From Trinickia violacea (GTDB lineage Bacteria; Pseudomonadota; Gammaproteobacteria; Burkholderiales; Burkholderiaceae), in NCBI RefSeq assembly GCF_005280735.1, contig NZ_CP040077.1:1860001-1924000 (forward strand): a DNA stretch of 64,000 nt, in the 5' to 3' direction. A program made the translations under genes and the position numbers. The notes below the pieces were generated by a model. It was not told the DNA's origin. It did not search any database and was given only the letters and a program-made list of their open reading frames with translations. This document shows, piece by piece, positions 42,153-49,870 of this stretch (positions are counted from its first letter, which is position 1; each line of letters starts with the position of its first letter).

Positions 42153-42641
42153 ATGAAATCTGTTGCAATCTGCTTCGTCTGCCTCGGCAACATCTGCCGT
42201 TCGCCCACCGCCGAGGCGGTGATGCGCGCGCAGATCGAAGCGGCCGGATTGGCGGCGCAGATCGTTGTCGACTCGGCGGGCACCGGCAACTGGCACGTCG
42301 GCGAGGCACCGGATGCGCGGGCGCAGGGCGCCGCGCGGCAACGTGGTTACGATCTGTCGGCGCTGCGCGGCCGTCAGATCGGCAAAGCCGATTTCGAACG
42401 CTTCGACCTGCTGCTGGCAATGGACGACGCGAATCTGCGCGAATTGCACGAGCTGTGTCCGCCGGAGTATCGGCACAAGGTGCACTTGTTGATGGAATAT
42501 GCGGCGCGAGCGGAAAGCCTCGAGGTTTCAGACCCTTACTTCGGCGGCGCCCAAGGGTTCGAGCAGGTGCTCGATCAATGTGAAGAGGCGTGCCAGGGCT
42601 TGCTCGCCGATTTGCGCACAAGGCTGGCGGCTGCGAATTAA
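42153..42641 (+). CDS. Low-molecular-weight protein-tyrosine phosphatase
   Basis: 162 residues from the ATG at 42153. Active-site P-loop CLGNICRSP at 10-18 (nucleophile Cys10, Arg16) and the general acid Asp in SDPYFGG near 128. Cytoplasmic. In other bacteria such enzymes pair with a tyrosine kinase for polysaccharide export, but no kinase or polysaccharide gene is nearby, so the partner is unknown. A TATAAT at 42100-42105 may be its -10. iscR follows on the same strand with its own promoter. Confidence 0.93.
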   Translation: MKSVAICFVCLGNICRSPTAEAVMRAQIEAAGLAAQIVVDSAGTGNWHVGEAPDARAQGAARQRGYDLSALRGRQIGKADFERFDLLLAMDDANLRELHELCPPEYRHKVHLLMEYAARAESLEVSDPYFGGAQGFEQVLDQCEEACQGLLADLRTRLAAAN

Positions 42642-42677
42642 TCAGCTGCTTTGCGAATAACCCGAATTGAGATAGGG

Positions 42678-42729
42678 ATACTTGACTAATTTGGTCATGT
42701 ATTTATACTTGACCAAAATCGTCAAGATT
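42678..42729 (+). promoter_or_regulatory. isc promoter with two tandem type 1 IscR sites
   Basis: Site 1 spans 42678-42702 and site 2 spans 42705-42729. Both begin ATACTTGAC and match the IscR type 1 pattern (TTGACT, AT-rich centre, GTCA). The promoter -35 TTGACT (42682-42687) and -10 TATACT (42704-42709, 16-base spacer) overlap the two sites, so cluster-loaded IscR should repress the operon. The ATG is about 30 bases after the start. Confidence 0.88.
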
Positions 42730-42745
42730 GCTGTCCCCCGACATT

Positions 42746-43276
42746 ATGAGACTGACCACGAAAGGCCGTTTCGCCGTCACGGCGATGATCGACTTGGCAC
42801 TGCGCCAAGAGCAGGGCCCGGTGACGCTCGCCGGCATCAGCCAGCGCCAGCGCATCTCGCTCTCGTATCTCGAGCAGCTATTCGGCAAGCTGCGCCGTCA
42901 TGAAATCGTCGAGTCCGTGCGCGGACCGGGCGGCGGGTACAACCTCGCCCGCCGCGCGGAAGACGTCACGGTGGCCGACATCATCATCGCCGTCGACGAG
43001 CCGCTCGATGCCACGCAATGCGGCGGCAAGGGCTCGTGCGAAGGCACGAAGACGCACGACGGCCACTGCATGACGCACGAGCTGTGGGCCACGCTCAATC
43101 AGAAGATGGTCGAGTACCTCGACTCCGTCTCGCTGAAAGACCTGGTCGACCAGCAGCGCTCGCGCGAAGGCGCGCCCGCCGTGCTGCGCGATCGGCGCAC
43201 CGAGCCGCCGGCCGTCGAGCCGCCGCGGGTGGTGCCGAAAGGACCGAATTCCGTTTTCAATATGGCGAGTTCGTAA
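42746..43276 (+). CDS. iscR: Fe-S cluster-sensing regulator IscR (Rrf2 family)
   Basis: 176 residues from the ATG at 42746 (MRLTTKGRFAVTAMIDLALR). Winged helix at 1-65. Cluster ligands Cys92, Cys98 and Cys108 with His111; compared with E. coli (92, 98, 104, His107) there are four extra residues between the second and third cysteine. It senses cluster supply and represses its own operon through the two type 1 sites directly upstream. The C-terminal Pro-rich tail (about 150-176) is longer than in E. coli. Confidence 0.96.
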   Translation: MRLTTKGRFAVTAMIDLALRQEQGPVTLAGISQRQRISLSYLEQLFGKLRRHEIVESVRGPGGGYNLARRAEDVTVADIIIAVDEPLDATQCGGKGSCEGTKTHDGHCMTHELWATLNQKMVEYLDSVSLKDLVDQQRSREGAPAVLRDRRTEPPAVEPPRVVPKGPNSVFNMASS

Positions 43277-43342
43277 GCGCTCATTCCCCACAGAGCCGAA
43301 CCGTCAGCCGTTGAGCTGTGCATTGATTTCCCGGAGCGATTG

Positions 43343-44566
43343 ATGAATAACGATATTCCCCACCTGCCCATTTACATGGACTACAGCGCGACGACGCCTG
43401 TCGATCCGCGCGTGGTGGACAAAATGATCCCATATCTGCGCGAACAATTCGGCAACCCGGCTTCGCGCAGCCACTCGTACGGCTGGGACGCCGAACGGGC
43501 TGTGGAAGAAGCGCGCGAGAATGTCGCTGCGCTCGTCAATGCAGATCCGCGCGAAATCATCTGGACCTCGGGCGCGACCGAATCGGACAACCTCGCGATC
43601 AAGGGCGCAGCCCACTTCTACAAGAGCAAGGGCAAGCACATCATCACGGTGAAGACCGAGCACAAGGCCGTGCTCGACACCGCCCGCGAGCTCGAGCGCG
43701 AAGGCTTCGACGTCACGTACCTGGACGTGAAGGCCGATGGCCTCGTCGATCTCGACGTGTTCAAGGCCGCGGTGCGCCCGGACACGATTCTGGTTTCGGT
43801 GATGTTCGTGAACAATGAGGTCGGCGTGATTCAGGACATCGCGACGATCGGCGAAATCTGCCGTGAAAAAGGCATCATTTTCCACGTCGATGCGGCGCAG
43901 GCGACGGGCAAGGTCGAGATCGACCTTGCCAAGCTCAAGGTCGACCTGATGTCGTTCTCGGCGCACAAGACTTATGGCCCGAAGGGCATCGGCGCGCTGT
44001 ATGTGCGCCGCAAGCCGCGCGTGCGCATCGAAGCGCAAATGCACGGCGGCGGCCACGAGCGCGGCATGCGCTCGGGCACGCTGGCGACGCATCAGATCGT
44101 CGGCATGGGCGAAGCGTTCCGGATCGCGCGCGAAGAAATGGCGACGGAAAACGAGCGCGTGCGGATGCTGCGCGACAAGCTGCTGCGCGGCCTCTCGGAG
44201 ATCGACGAGGTCTACGTCAACGGCGACATGGAACAGCGCATTCCGCACAACTTGAACATCAGCTTCAATTTCGTCGAAGGCGAGTCGCTGATCATGGCGA
44301 TCAAGGATGTCGCGGTGTCGTCGGGTTCGGCGTGCACGTCGGCCTCGCTGGAGCCGTCGTACGTTCTGCGCGCGCTCGGCCGCAACGACGAGCTCGCGCA
44401 CAGCTCGATCCGCTTTACGGTCGGCCGCTTCACGACGGAACAGGATGTCGAGTACGTCGTCAATCTGTTGAAGGGCAAGATTGCAAAACTGCGCGATCTG
44501 TCGCCGCTTTGGGAAATGCATCAGGACGGCATCGATCTGTCGACGATCAAGTGGGCCGCGCACTAA
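43343..44566 (+). CDS. iscS: Cysteine desulfurase IscS
   Basis: PLP enzyme that takes sulfur from cysteine for Fe-S clusters and tRNA thiolation. 407 residues from the ATG at 43343 (GGAG at 43333-43336). PLP lysine in SFSAHKTYGPKG (Lys209); catalytic Cys331 in SSGSACTSASLEP on the mobile loop; HVDAAQATGK near 180. It is the second gene of the isc operon, 66 bases after iscR. Confidence 0.98.
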   Translation: MNNDIPHLPIYMDYSATTPVDPRVVDKMIPYLREQFGNPASRSHSYGWDAERAVEEARENVAALVNADPREIIWTSGATESDNLAIKGAAHFYKSKGKHIITVKTEHKAVLDTARELEREGFDVTYLDVKADGLVDLDVFKAAVRPDTILVSVMFVNNEVGVIQDIATIGEICREKGIIFHVDAAQATGKVEIDLAKLKVDLMSFSAHKTYGPKGIGALYVRRKPRVRIEAQMHGGGHERGMRSGTLATHQIVGMGEAFRIAREEMATENERVRMLRDKLLRGLSEIDEVYVNGDMEQRIPHNLNISFNFVEGESLIMAIKDVAVSSGSACTSASLEPSYVLRALGRNDELAHSSIRFTVGRFTTEQDVEYVVNLLKGKIAKLRDLSPLWEMHQDGIDLSTIKWAAH

Positions 44567-44630
44567 AGAGGCGCTGGCAACCCGGACGTCGTGATCGAAT
44601 GCACGCTGAATCGAATCAAGGAGTGTGACC

Positions 44631-45050
44631 ATGTCTTACAGCAACAAAGTTCTGGACCATTACGAAAACCCGCGCAACGTCGGCACGTTCGCGAAGGACG
44701 ACGATGCGGTCGGCACCGGCATGGTCGGCGCGCCCGCGTGCGGCGACGTGATGAAGCTGCAGATTCGCGTCGGCGCCGATGGCGTCATCGAAGACGCGAA
44801 GTTCAAGACGTACGGCTGCGGTTCGGCGATCGCGTCGAGCTCGCTTGTCACCGAATGGGTGAAGGGCAAGACGCTTGACCAGGCGCTCTCGATCAAGAAC
44901 ACGCAGATCGCCGAAGAGCTCGCGCTGCCGCCGGTGAAGATCCACTGTTCGATCCTCGCGGAAGACGCCATCAAGGCGGCTGTCGCCGACTACAAGCAGC
45001 GCCACGGCGGTGAGCAAGCGTCGGACGAAGCGAAGCAACAGGTCGCCTGA
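44631..45050 (+). CDS. iscU: Fe-S cluster assembly scaffold IscU
   Basis: 139 residues; the ATG at 44631 has AAGGAG 7 bases before it. The three scaffold cysteines Cys37 (GAPACGD), Cys63 (TYGCGSAI) and Cys106 (KIHCSILAEDA) and Asp39 are at the canonical positions. The HscA recognition segment LPPVK lies at 99-103. Clusters are built here with IscS sulfur and handed on with HscBA help. Confidence 0.98.
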   Translation: MSYSNKVLDHYENPRNVGTFAKDDDAVGTGMVGAPACGDVMKLQIRVGADGVIEDAKFKTYGCGSAIASSSLVTEWVKGKTLDQALSIKNTQIAEELALPPVKIHCSILAEDAIKAAVADYKQRHGGEQASDEAKQQVA

Positions 45051-45079
45051 CCGGCGGGCCGCGGGACGAGAAGAACGCT

Positions 45080-45403
45080 ATGGCAATCACATTGACCGAT
45101 AAAGCTGCACAGCACGTGCAGAAATACCTGACGCGACGGGGCAAGGGGCTCGGGCTGCGGCTCGGCGTACGCACGACCGGTTGCTCCGGTCTCGCCTACA
45201 AACTCGAATATGTCGATGAGCTCGCACCGGAAGATCAGGTGTTCGAGAGCAACGGCGTGAAGGTCGTGGTCGATCCGAAGAGCCTGGCGTATATCGACGG
45301 CACCGAACTCGACTTCGCGCGCGAGGGGTTGAACGAGGGCTTCAAGTTCAACAACCCGAACGTGAAGGACGAGTGCGGCTGCGGCGAATCGTTTCGCGTC
45401 TAA
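45080..45403 (+). CDS. iscA: A-type Fe-S carrier IscA
   Basis: 107 residues, the family length, with the three ligand cysteines Cys35 (TTGCSG), Cys99 and Cys101 (DECGCGESF). It carries clusters or iron from IscU to target proteins. The start is 29 bases after iscU. A REP-like element separates it from hscB. Confidence 0.97.
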   Translation: MAITLTDKAAQHVQKYLTRRGKGLGLRLGVRTTGCSGLAYKLEYVDELAPEDQVFESNGVKVVVDPKSLAYIDGTELDFAREGLNEGFKFNNPNVKDECGCGESFRV

Positions 45404-45416
45404 TCGAGGCGGTCGG

Positions 45417-45478
45417 CTGGAGTTGGCGCTTTAGCTGTCGGCCGGAGTTAGTGCTTCAGCACTTACTCCGGCCCCATG
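45417..45478. repeat. REP-like palindromic repeat (second copy)
   Basis: 45436-45478 is identical over 43 bases to 11743-11785. It is preceded by 19 bases (45417-45435) that match the left half of the second unit at 11795 and then break off. Downstream, ATGCAGAGC occurs twice (45476-45484 and 45500-45508). It lies between iscA and hscB inside the isc operon. Confidence 0.8.
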
Positions 45479-45582
45479 CAGAGCACTGACTCAGGTCTCA
45501 TGCAGAGCTCGAGCGGGAAAGAGGCGGCGCGGGCCGCCTTTTTGTTTGCCGGCCTCCCATTTACAACCGACAACGTAATCCG

Positions 45583-46110
45583 ATGGCATCGATCAGCGAC
45601 AGCCACTTCGACCTGTTTCAACTGCCGGCGCGCTACACGCTCGACGCGGACACGCTCGAGCACGCGTACCGCACCGTGCAGACCCAGGTGCATCCGGACC
45701 GCTTCGCGGCGGCCGGCGACGCCCAAAAGCGCATCGCGATGCAATGGGCGACCCGCGCGAACGAGGCGTATCGCACGCTGCGCGATCCGTTGAAGCGCGC
45801 GATCTATCTGCTGTCGATTCGCGGCGTCGATGTCGCAATGGAAAGCAATACGGCGATGGAGCCGGCGTTCCTGATGCAGCAGATGGAGTGGCGCGAGGGC
45901 GTTGAAGATGCGGCGGCGGCGAAGAACGTCGACGCACTCGATGCGCTTCTCACCGAATTGCGCGACGAAGAGCGCGTGCGTTTCACCAAGCTCGCGGCAT
46001 TGCTCGACAACGGCGCAGACCAGGCGGCGGCAGAGGCGGTGCGGCAATTGATGTTCATCGAACGCGTTGCGGCGGAAATCGGCACGCAAATCGAAAGACT
46101 CGAACACTGA
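45583..46110 (+). CDS. hscB: Fe-S assembly J-domain co-chaperone HscB
   Basis: 175 residues: N-terminal J domain with the HPD motif (QVHPDRFAAAGD near 36-47) that stimulates HscA ATPase, and a C-terminal helical domain (LMQQMEWREGVEDAAA) that binds IscU. The ATG at 45583 follows the repeat element by about 100 bases with a weak ribosome site. Order and family are canonical for the isc operon. Confidence 0.96.
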   Translation: MASISDSHFDLFQLPARYTLDADTLEHAYRTVQTQVHPDRFAAAGDAQKRIAMQWATRANEAYRTLRDPLKRAIYLLSIRGVDVAMESNTAMEPAFLMQQMEWREGVEDAAAAKNVDALDALLTELRDEERVRFTKLAALLDNGADQAAAEAVRQLMFIERVAAEIGTQIERLEH

Positions 46111-46213
46111 CGAACATTGACGAAACCGCGCGGCAAGTCGGCGACCGAACGTCCAGCGCTCGTCGCCCGGCAACGCGATAATGGCGGGGACACATGAACC
46201 CCGAAGAGTACTG

Positions 46214-48085
46214 ATGGCTTTACTGCAAATTTCCGAACCCGGCATGGCGCCCGCGCCACATCAGCGGCGCCTCGCTGTCGGTATCGATCTCGGCACGACG
46301 AACTCGCTCGTCGCCGCGGTACGCAGCAGCATCCCCGAAGTGCTGCCCGACGAGCACGGCCATGTGCTGCTGCCCTCGGTCGTCCGCTATCTGGAGAAGG
46401 GCGGCCGGCGCATCGGCCACGTCGCGAAGGCGGAGGCGGCCTCCGATCCGCGCAATACGATCGTGTCGGTCAAGCGTTTCATGGGGCGCGGCAAGGAAGA
46501 GGTCGAGGGCCACGAGAACGCGCCCTATGACTTCGTCGACGCGCCCGGCATGGTCCAGATCCGCACCGTCGACGGCGTGAAGAGCCCGGTCGAAGTGTCC
46601 GCCGAGATTCTCGCGACGCTGCGCCAGCGCGCCGAAGATTCGCTCGGCGACGAACTCGTCGGCGCGGTGATCACCGTGCCCGCTTATTTCGACGAAGCGC
46701 AGCGTCAGGCGACCAAGGACGCCGCGCGCCTCGCGGGCCTGAACGTGCTGCGTCTGCTGAACGAGCCGACCGCGGCCGCGATCGCCTACGGTCTCGACAA
46801 TGCCGCGGAAGGACTCTACGCGGTGTACGACCTCGGCGGCGGCACGTTCGACCTGTCGATCCTGAAGCTCACGAAGGGCGTGTTCGAAGTGCTGGCGGCA
46901 GGCGGCGATTCCGCGCTTGGCGGCGACGACTTCGATCACGCGCTGTTCCGCCGTGCGCTCGCGAAGGCGGGCATCGACGCGAAGGGCCTGACGCCGGAAG
47001 ACGTGCGTATGCTGCTCGACCGCGTGCGCGAGACGAAGGAGGCGTTGTCGGCGGCGCCGAACGCGAAGCTTCAAGCCACGCTGTCGAGCGGCGCGAAGCT
47101 CGACGTCACGGTCGACGAAACCGAATTCGCCGATCTCGTGCAAGACCTCGTGCAACGCACCCTCGGGCCCACGAAGAAGGCACTGCGCGATGCGAAGATC
47201 GCACCGAAGGAAGTCAAGGGCGTGGTGCTGGTCGGCGGCGCGACGCGCATGCCGGTGATCCGGCGCGCGGTCGAAGCGTTCTTCGGTCAGCCGCCGCTCG
47301 TCAATCTCGATCCGGATCAGGTGGTCGCGCTCGGCGCGGCGATCCAGGCCGATCTGCTCGCGGGCAACCGCGGCGCCGAAGGCGACGACTGGCTGTTGCT
47401 CGACGTGATTCCGCTCTCGCTCGGTGTCGAGACGATGGGCGGGCTCACCGAAAAAATCATCCCGCGCAATTCGACGATTCCGGTTGCACGCGCGCAGGAT
47501 TTCACGACCTTCAAGGACGGCCAGACCGCGATGGCGATCCACGTCGTCCAGGGCGAGCGCGAATTGGTATCCGATTGCCGATCGCTCGCGCGCTTCGAGC
47601 TGCGCGGCATCCCGCCGATGGCAGCGGGCGCGGCGCGCATTCGCGTGACGTATCAGGTCGATGCGGACGGCTTGCTGTCGGTGTTCGCGCGCGAGCAGCA
47701 TTCGGGTGTGGAGGCGTCGGTTGTCGTCAAGCCGTCATACGGACTGGCTGACGATGACGTCGCGCGCATGCTCGAAGAGAGCTTCAAGACTGCGGAAATC
47801 GACATGCGCGCACGCGCGCTGCGTGAAGCGCAAGTCGAAGCGAAGCGCCTGCTGGAAGCGACCGAGGCGGCACTCGCCGCGGACGGCGAGCTGCTCGACA
47901 GCGACGAACGCGCGCAAGTCGATGCCGCGCTTAACGGCCTGCGCACGCTCGCCGAAGGCGACGATGCCGGTGCGATCGAAGCGGCAACGAAGGCGCTTGC
48001 GGAGCAAACCGACGAGTTCGCCGCGCGCCGCATGGACAAGGGCATTCGGCTCGCGCTGACGGGCCGCAAGCTGGACGAGATCTGA
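46214..48085 (+). CDS. hscA: Hsp70-type chaperone HscA
   Basis: 623 residues from the ATG at 46214 (MALLQISEPGMAPAPHQRRL). ATPase domain: GIDLGTTNSLVA near 21, YDLGGGTFDLSIL near 205 and VLVGGATRMPVIR near 335; then a substrate-binding domain and helical lid. It releases clusters from IscU with HscB. An in-frame ATG at 46181 is possible but less family-like. It is in the isc operon. Confidence 0.97.
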   Translation: MALLQISEPGMAPAPHQRRLAVGIDLGTTNSLVAAVRSSIPEVLPDEHGHVLLPSVVRYLEKGGRRIGHVAKAEAASDPRNTIVSVKRFMGRGKEEVEGHENAPYDFVDAPGMVQIRTVDGVKSPVEVSAEILATLRQRAEDSLGDELVGAVITVPAYFDEAQRQATKDAARLAGLNVLRLLNEPTAAAIAYGLDNAAEGLYAVYDLGGGTFDLSILKLTKGVFEVLAAGGDSALGGDDFDHALFRRALAKAGIDAKGLTPEDVRMLLDRVRETKEALSAAPNAKLQATLSSGAKLDVTVDETEFADLVQDLVQRTLGPTKKALRDAKIAPKEVKGVVLVGGATRMPVIRRAVEAFFGQPPLVNLDPDQVVALGAAIQADLLAGNRGAEGDDWLLLDVIPLSLGVETMGGLTEKIIPRNSTIPVARAQDFTTFKDGQTAMAIHVVQGERELVSDCRSLARFELRGIPPMAAGAARIRVTYQVDADGLLSVFAREQHSGVEASVVVKPSYGLADDDVARMLEESFKTAEIDMRARALREAQVEAKRLLEATEAALAADGELLDSDERAQVDAALNGLRTLAEGDDAGAIEAATKALAEQTDEFAARRMDKGIRLALTGRKLDEI

Positions 48086-48188
48086 AACGCGCCGGATGAA
48101 TTCATCGGCGGTGAATGAATGATGCCGCCGGCAACACACGCCGTGGCGCCGTGGCGCCCTGGCACATCATAGTCAAAACGGAATTCGT

Positions 48189-48530
48189 ATGCCTCAAATC
48201 GTTGTGCTGCCTCACGTCGAACTGTGCCCGGAAGGGGCCGTGATCGACGCCGTGCCGGGCAAGAGCGTGTGTGACAGCCTGCTCGAGCACGGTATCGAAA
48301 TCGAGCACGCATGCGAAAAGTCTTGCGCTTGCACCACGTGTCATGTGATCGTGCGCGAAGGGTTCGACGCGCTGACGCCGTCCGAAGAGGACGAAGACGA
48401 TTTGCTCGACAAGGCTTGGGGGCTCGAGCCGACCTCGCGGCTGTCGTGTCAGACGCTTGTGCCGGAAAGCGAGGATCTCGTCGTCGAGATTCCGCGTTAT
48501 TCGATCAACCACGCGAAGGAAAATCACTGA
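48189..48530 (+). CDS. fdx: 2Fe-2S ferredoxin of the isc system
   Basis: 113 residues, adrenodoxin type. Cluster ligands Cys42, Cys48 and Cys51 (HACEKSCACTTCHV) and the fourth in SRLSCQTLV near 87; Cys46 is the extra non-ligand cysteine known in this type. It supplies electrons for cluster assembly. It is followed by iscX 18 bases later. Confidence 0.97.
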   Translation: MPQIVVLPHVELCPEGAVIDAVPGKSVCDSLLEHGIEIEHACEKSCACTTCHVIVREGFDALTPSEEDEDDLLDKAWGLEPTSRLSCQTLVPESEDLVVEIPRYSINHAKENH

Positions 48531-48548
48531 ACGAAGGAGCGAGAAGCC

Positions 48549-48746
48549 ATGAAGTGGACCGATACGCAAGAAATCGCGATGGCCTTGACCGACAAGCACA
48601 CGGATATCGATCCGCAATATGTGCGGTTCACCGATTTACATCGCTGGGTCACCGAGCTAGAGGGCTTTGACGACGATCCCAATCGATCGAGCGAGAAGAT
48701 TCTCGAGGCGATCCAGCTGGCCTGGATCGAAGACGCAGCCGAATAA
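48549..48746 (+). CDS. iscX: Fe-S assembly protein IscX
   Basis: 65 residues, acidic, starting MKWTDTQEIAMALTDKHTDI; the DPQYVRFTDLHRWV segment is typical of IscX (YfhJ). It binds iron and IscS and tunes cluster assembly. It is the last gene of the isc operon, just before a strong terminator; a GAAGGAG-like site precedes the ATG. Confidence 0.95.
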   Translation: MKWTDTQEIAMALTDKHTDIDPQYVRFTDLHRWVTELEGFDDDPNRSSEKILEAIQLAWIEDAAE

Positions 48747-48773
48747 TTTCGATTCGGCAGCGGGCTGACAAAG

Positions 48774-48807
48774 AAAATGCCGCTTCGCGTTTGCGAAGCG
48801 GCATTTT
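48774..48807. terminator. Bidirectional terminator after iscX
   Basis: Perfect 15-base arms AAAATGCCGCTTCGC (48774-48788) and complement (48793-48807) with a GTTT loop; the T and A runs make it work for both the isc operon and the opposing gene. Confidence 0.93.
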
Positions 48808-48854
48808 CATGGCGGCGAGCGGCGGGGCCGCTCGACCGGTTCAGCCTGCGCGGT

Positions 48855-49637
48855 TCAACCTGCGACAAGCGTGCCGTTTTCGATGTGCACGCGCTCGCCT
48901 TGCTGGAACGGCGGCGCTTCACGATACGTGAAGTAGCGCGTATGGCCGTTTTCCATCTTCACGCGGACCTGATAGTCGGTTTCGCTGCGCAGATGCTTTT
49001 CGACCGCGTTGCCGGCGAAGCCGCCGCCGACTGCGCCGAGCACCGTCATCGCGGCGCGGCCGGTACCGTGGCCGAACATATTGCCGACGACGCCGCCAGC
49101 CACTGCGCCGCCGACTGCGCCGACGCCGGTGCCATGGCCTTCCTTCTTGATCGGCACGACCGCTACAACGGTCCCGCAGGTCGCGCAGTAGGCAGGGGCA
49201 GGCTGCTGTTGCGGCTGTTGTGCGTACTGTGGTTGCTGTGTGTACTGAGGTTGCGCCGGCTGCTGGCCGTACTGCGGCAGTGCAGGTTGCTCTGCTTGCT
49301 GAGCGGGCGCGGCCGGCTCAGCGGGAGCGGCGGGCTGCTGAGCCATCGTTTGCGGCTGCTCTTGAGGGGGCGCGGCCTGCTGCGCTACTTGCTGGCTCGC
49401 TTGGCCATTGGCCGGCAGCGTGGCCGGCGCGGACGAATCGACCACGCCTTGCGGTTGTGCCGTCACCGCCGCGGCCTGCGTCTGGTTATCCTGCGCGTCG
49501 GAACTCGATGCCTTCGGGAACAAGCCCGTGATCGCCGCGGTGGCGGCGAGGCTCGCGACAATGACGCCCGCCGCCGCAGTGGCGATGAGCGGGTGAAGTC
49601 GGCGACGCGGTGTGGTCGGTGCGCTTTGGTTATCCAT
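48855..49637 (-). CDS. Glycine-zipper 2TM domain membrane protein
   Basis: 260 residues. Short basic N-terminus, one hydrophobic helix at about 16-38 (LIATAAAGVIVASLAATAAI), a long Gln/Pro/Ala-rich linker (50-150) with QPQYTQQPQYAQQPQ repeats, then a Gly-rich glycine-zipper segment at 170-205 (GVGAVGGAVAGGVVGNMFGH) and a small C-terminal domain (YQVRVKMENGHTRYFTYREA). Such proteins are cell-envelope proteins related to SlyB/YMGG types; function is unknown. A CATCGT-like CATC pair (CATCG in YCATCGTVV) with two cysteines near 152-155 could form a disulfide. Confidence 0.8.
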   Translation of the reverse strand: MDNQSAPTTPRRRLHPLIATAAAGVIVASLAATAAITGLFPKASSSDAQDNQTQAAAVTAQPQGVVDSSAPATLPANGQASQQVAQQAAPPQEQPQTMAQQPAAPAEPAAPAQQAEQPALPQYGQQPAQPQYTQQPQYAQQPQQQPAPAYCATCGTVVAVVPIKKEGHGTGVGAVGGAVAGGVVGNMFGHGTGRAAMTVLGAVGGGFAGNAVEKHLRSETDYQVRVKMENGHTRYFTYREAPPFQQGERVHIENGTLVAG

Positions 49638-49706
49638 TTGGGAACCTCCGTCTGAGCAGAGTCGATTTAGCTACGACCATAGTCTCCGCCAAATGGCTCC
49701 CGGTTG

Positions 49707-49730
49707 CGTTTCCATTTGTAACCGTTTCCA
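49707..49730. promoter_or_regulatory. Direct repeats upstream of the glycine-zipper gene
   Basis: CGTTTCCA occurs at 49707-49714 and 49723-49730, 16 bases apart and about 75 bases before the start, separated by TTTGTAAC. The pattern could bind a response regulator; this is a guess. Confidence 0.3.
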
Positions 49731-49800
49731 ACCGGCCCGCCTCACAAGCTTATGCCGCCTCCTCGTGAAATCACGGTCGTTCGAGGGTCGAAAACACAAA

Positions 49801-49831
49801 AGAAAACTGCCCGACAGACCGCATCGGGCAG
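49801..49831 (-). terminator. Terminator after lysS
   Basis: Arms CTGCCCGA (49807-49814) and TCGGGCAG (49824-49831); on the minus strand TTTTC and further T-rich sequence follow. It lies 40 bases beyond the lysS stop. Confidence 0.8.
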
Positions 49832-49870
49832 CATTTACCGACAGTTACAAATGTCAGCATTAACAATGCA

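Noticed and set aside
48189..48746. fdx and iscX as a separate transcription unit
   Set aside because: The 103-base gap after hscA shows no promoter; they fit as the end of the isc operon before the terminator.
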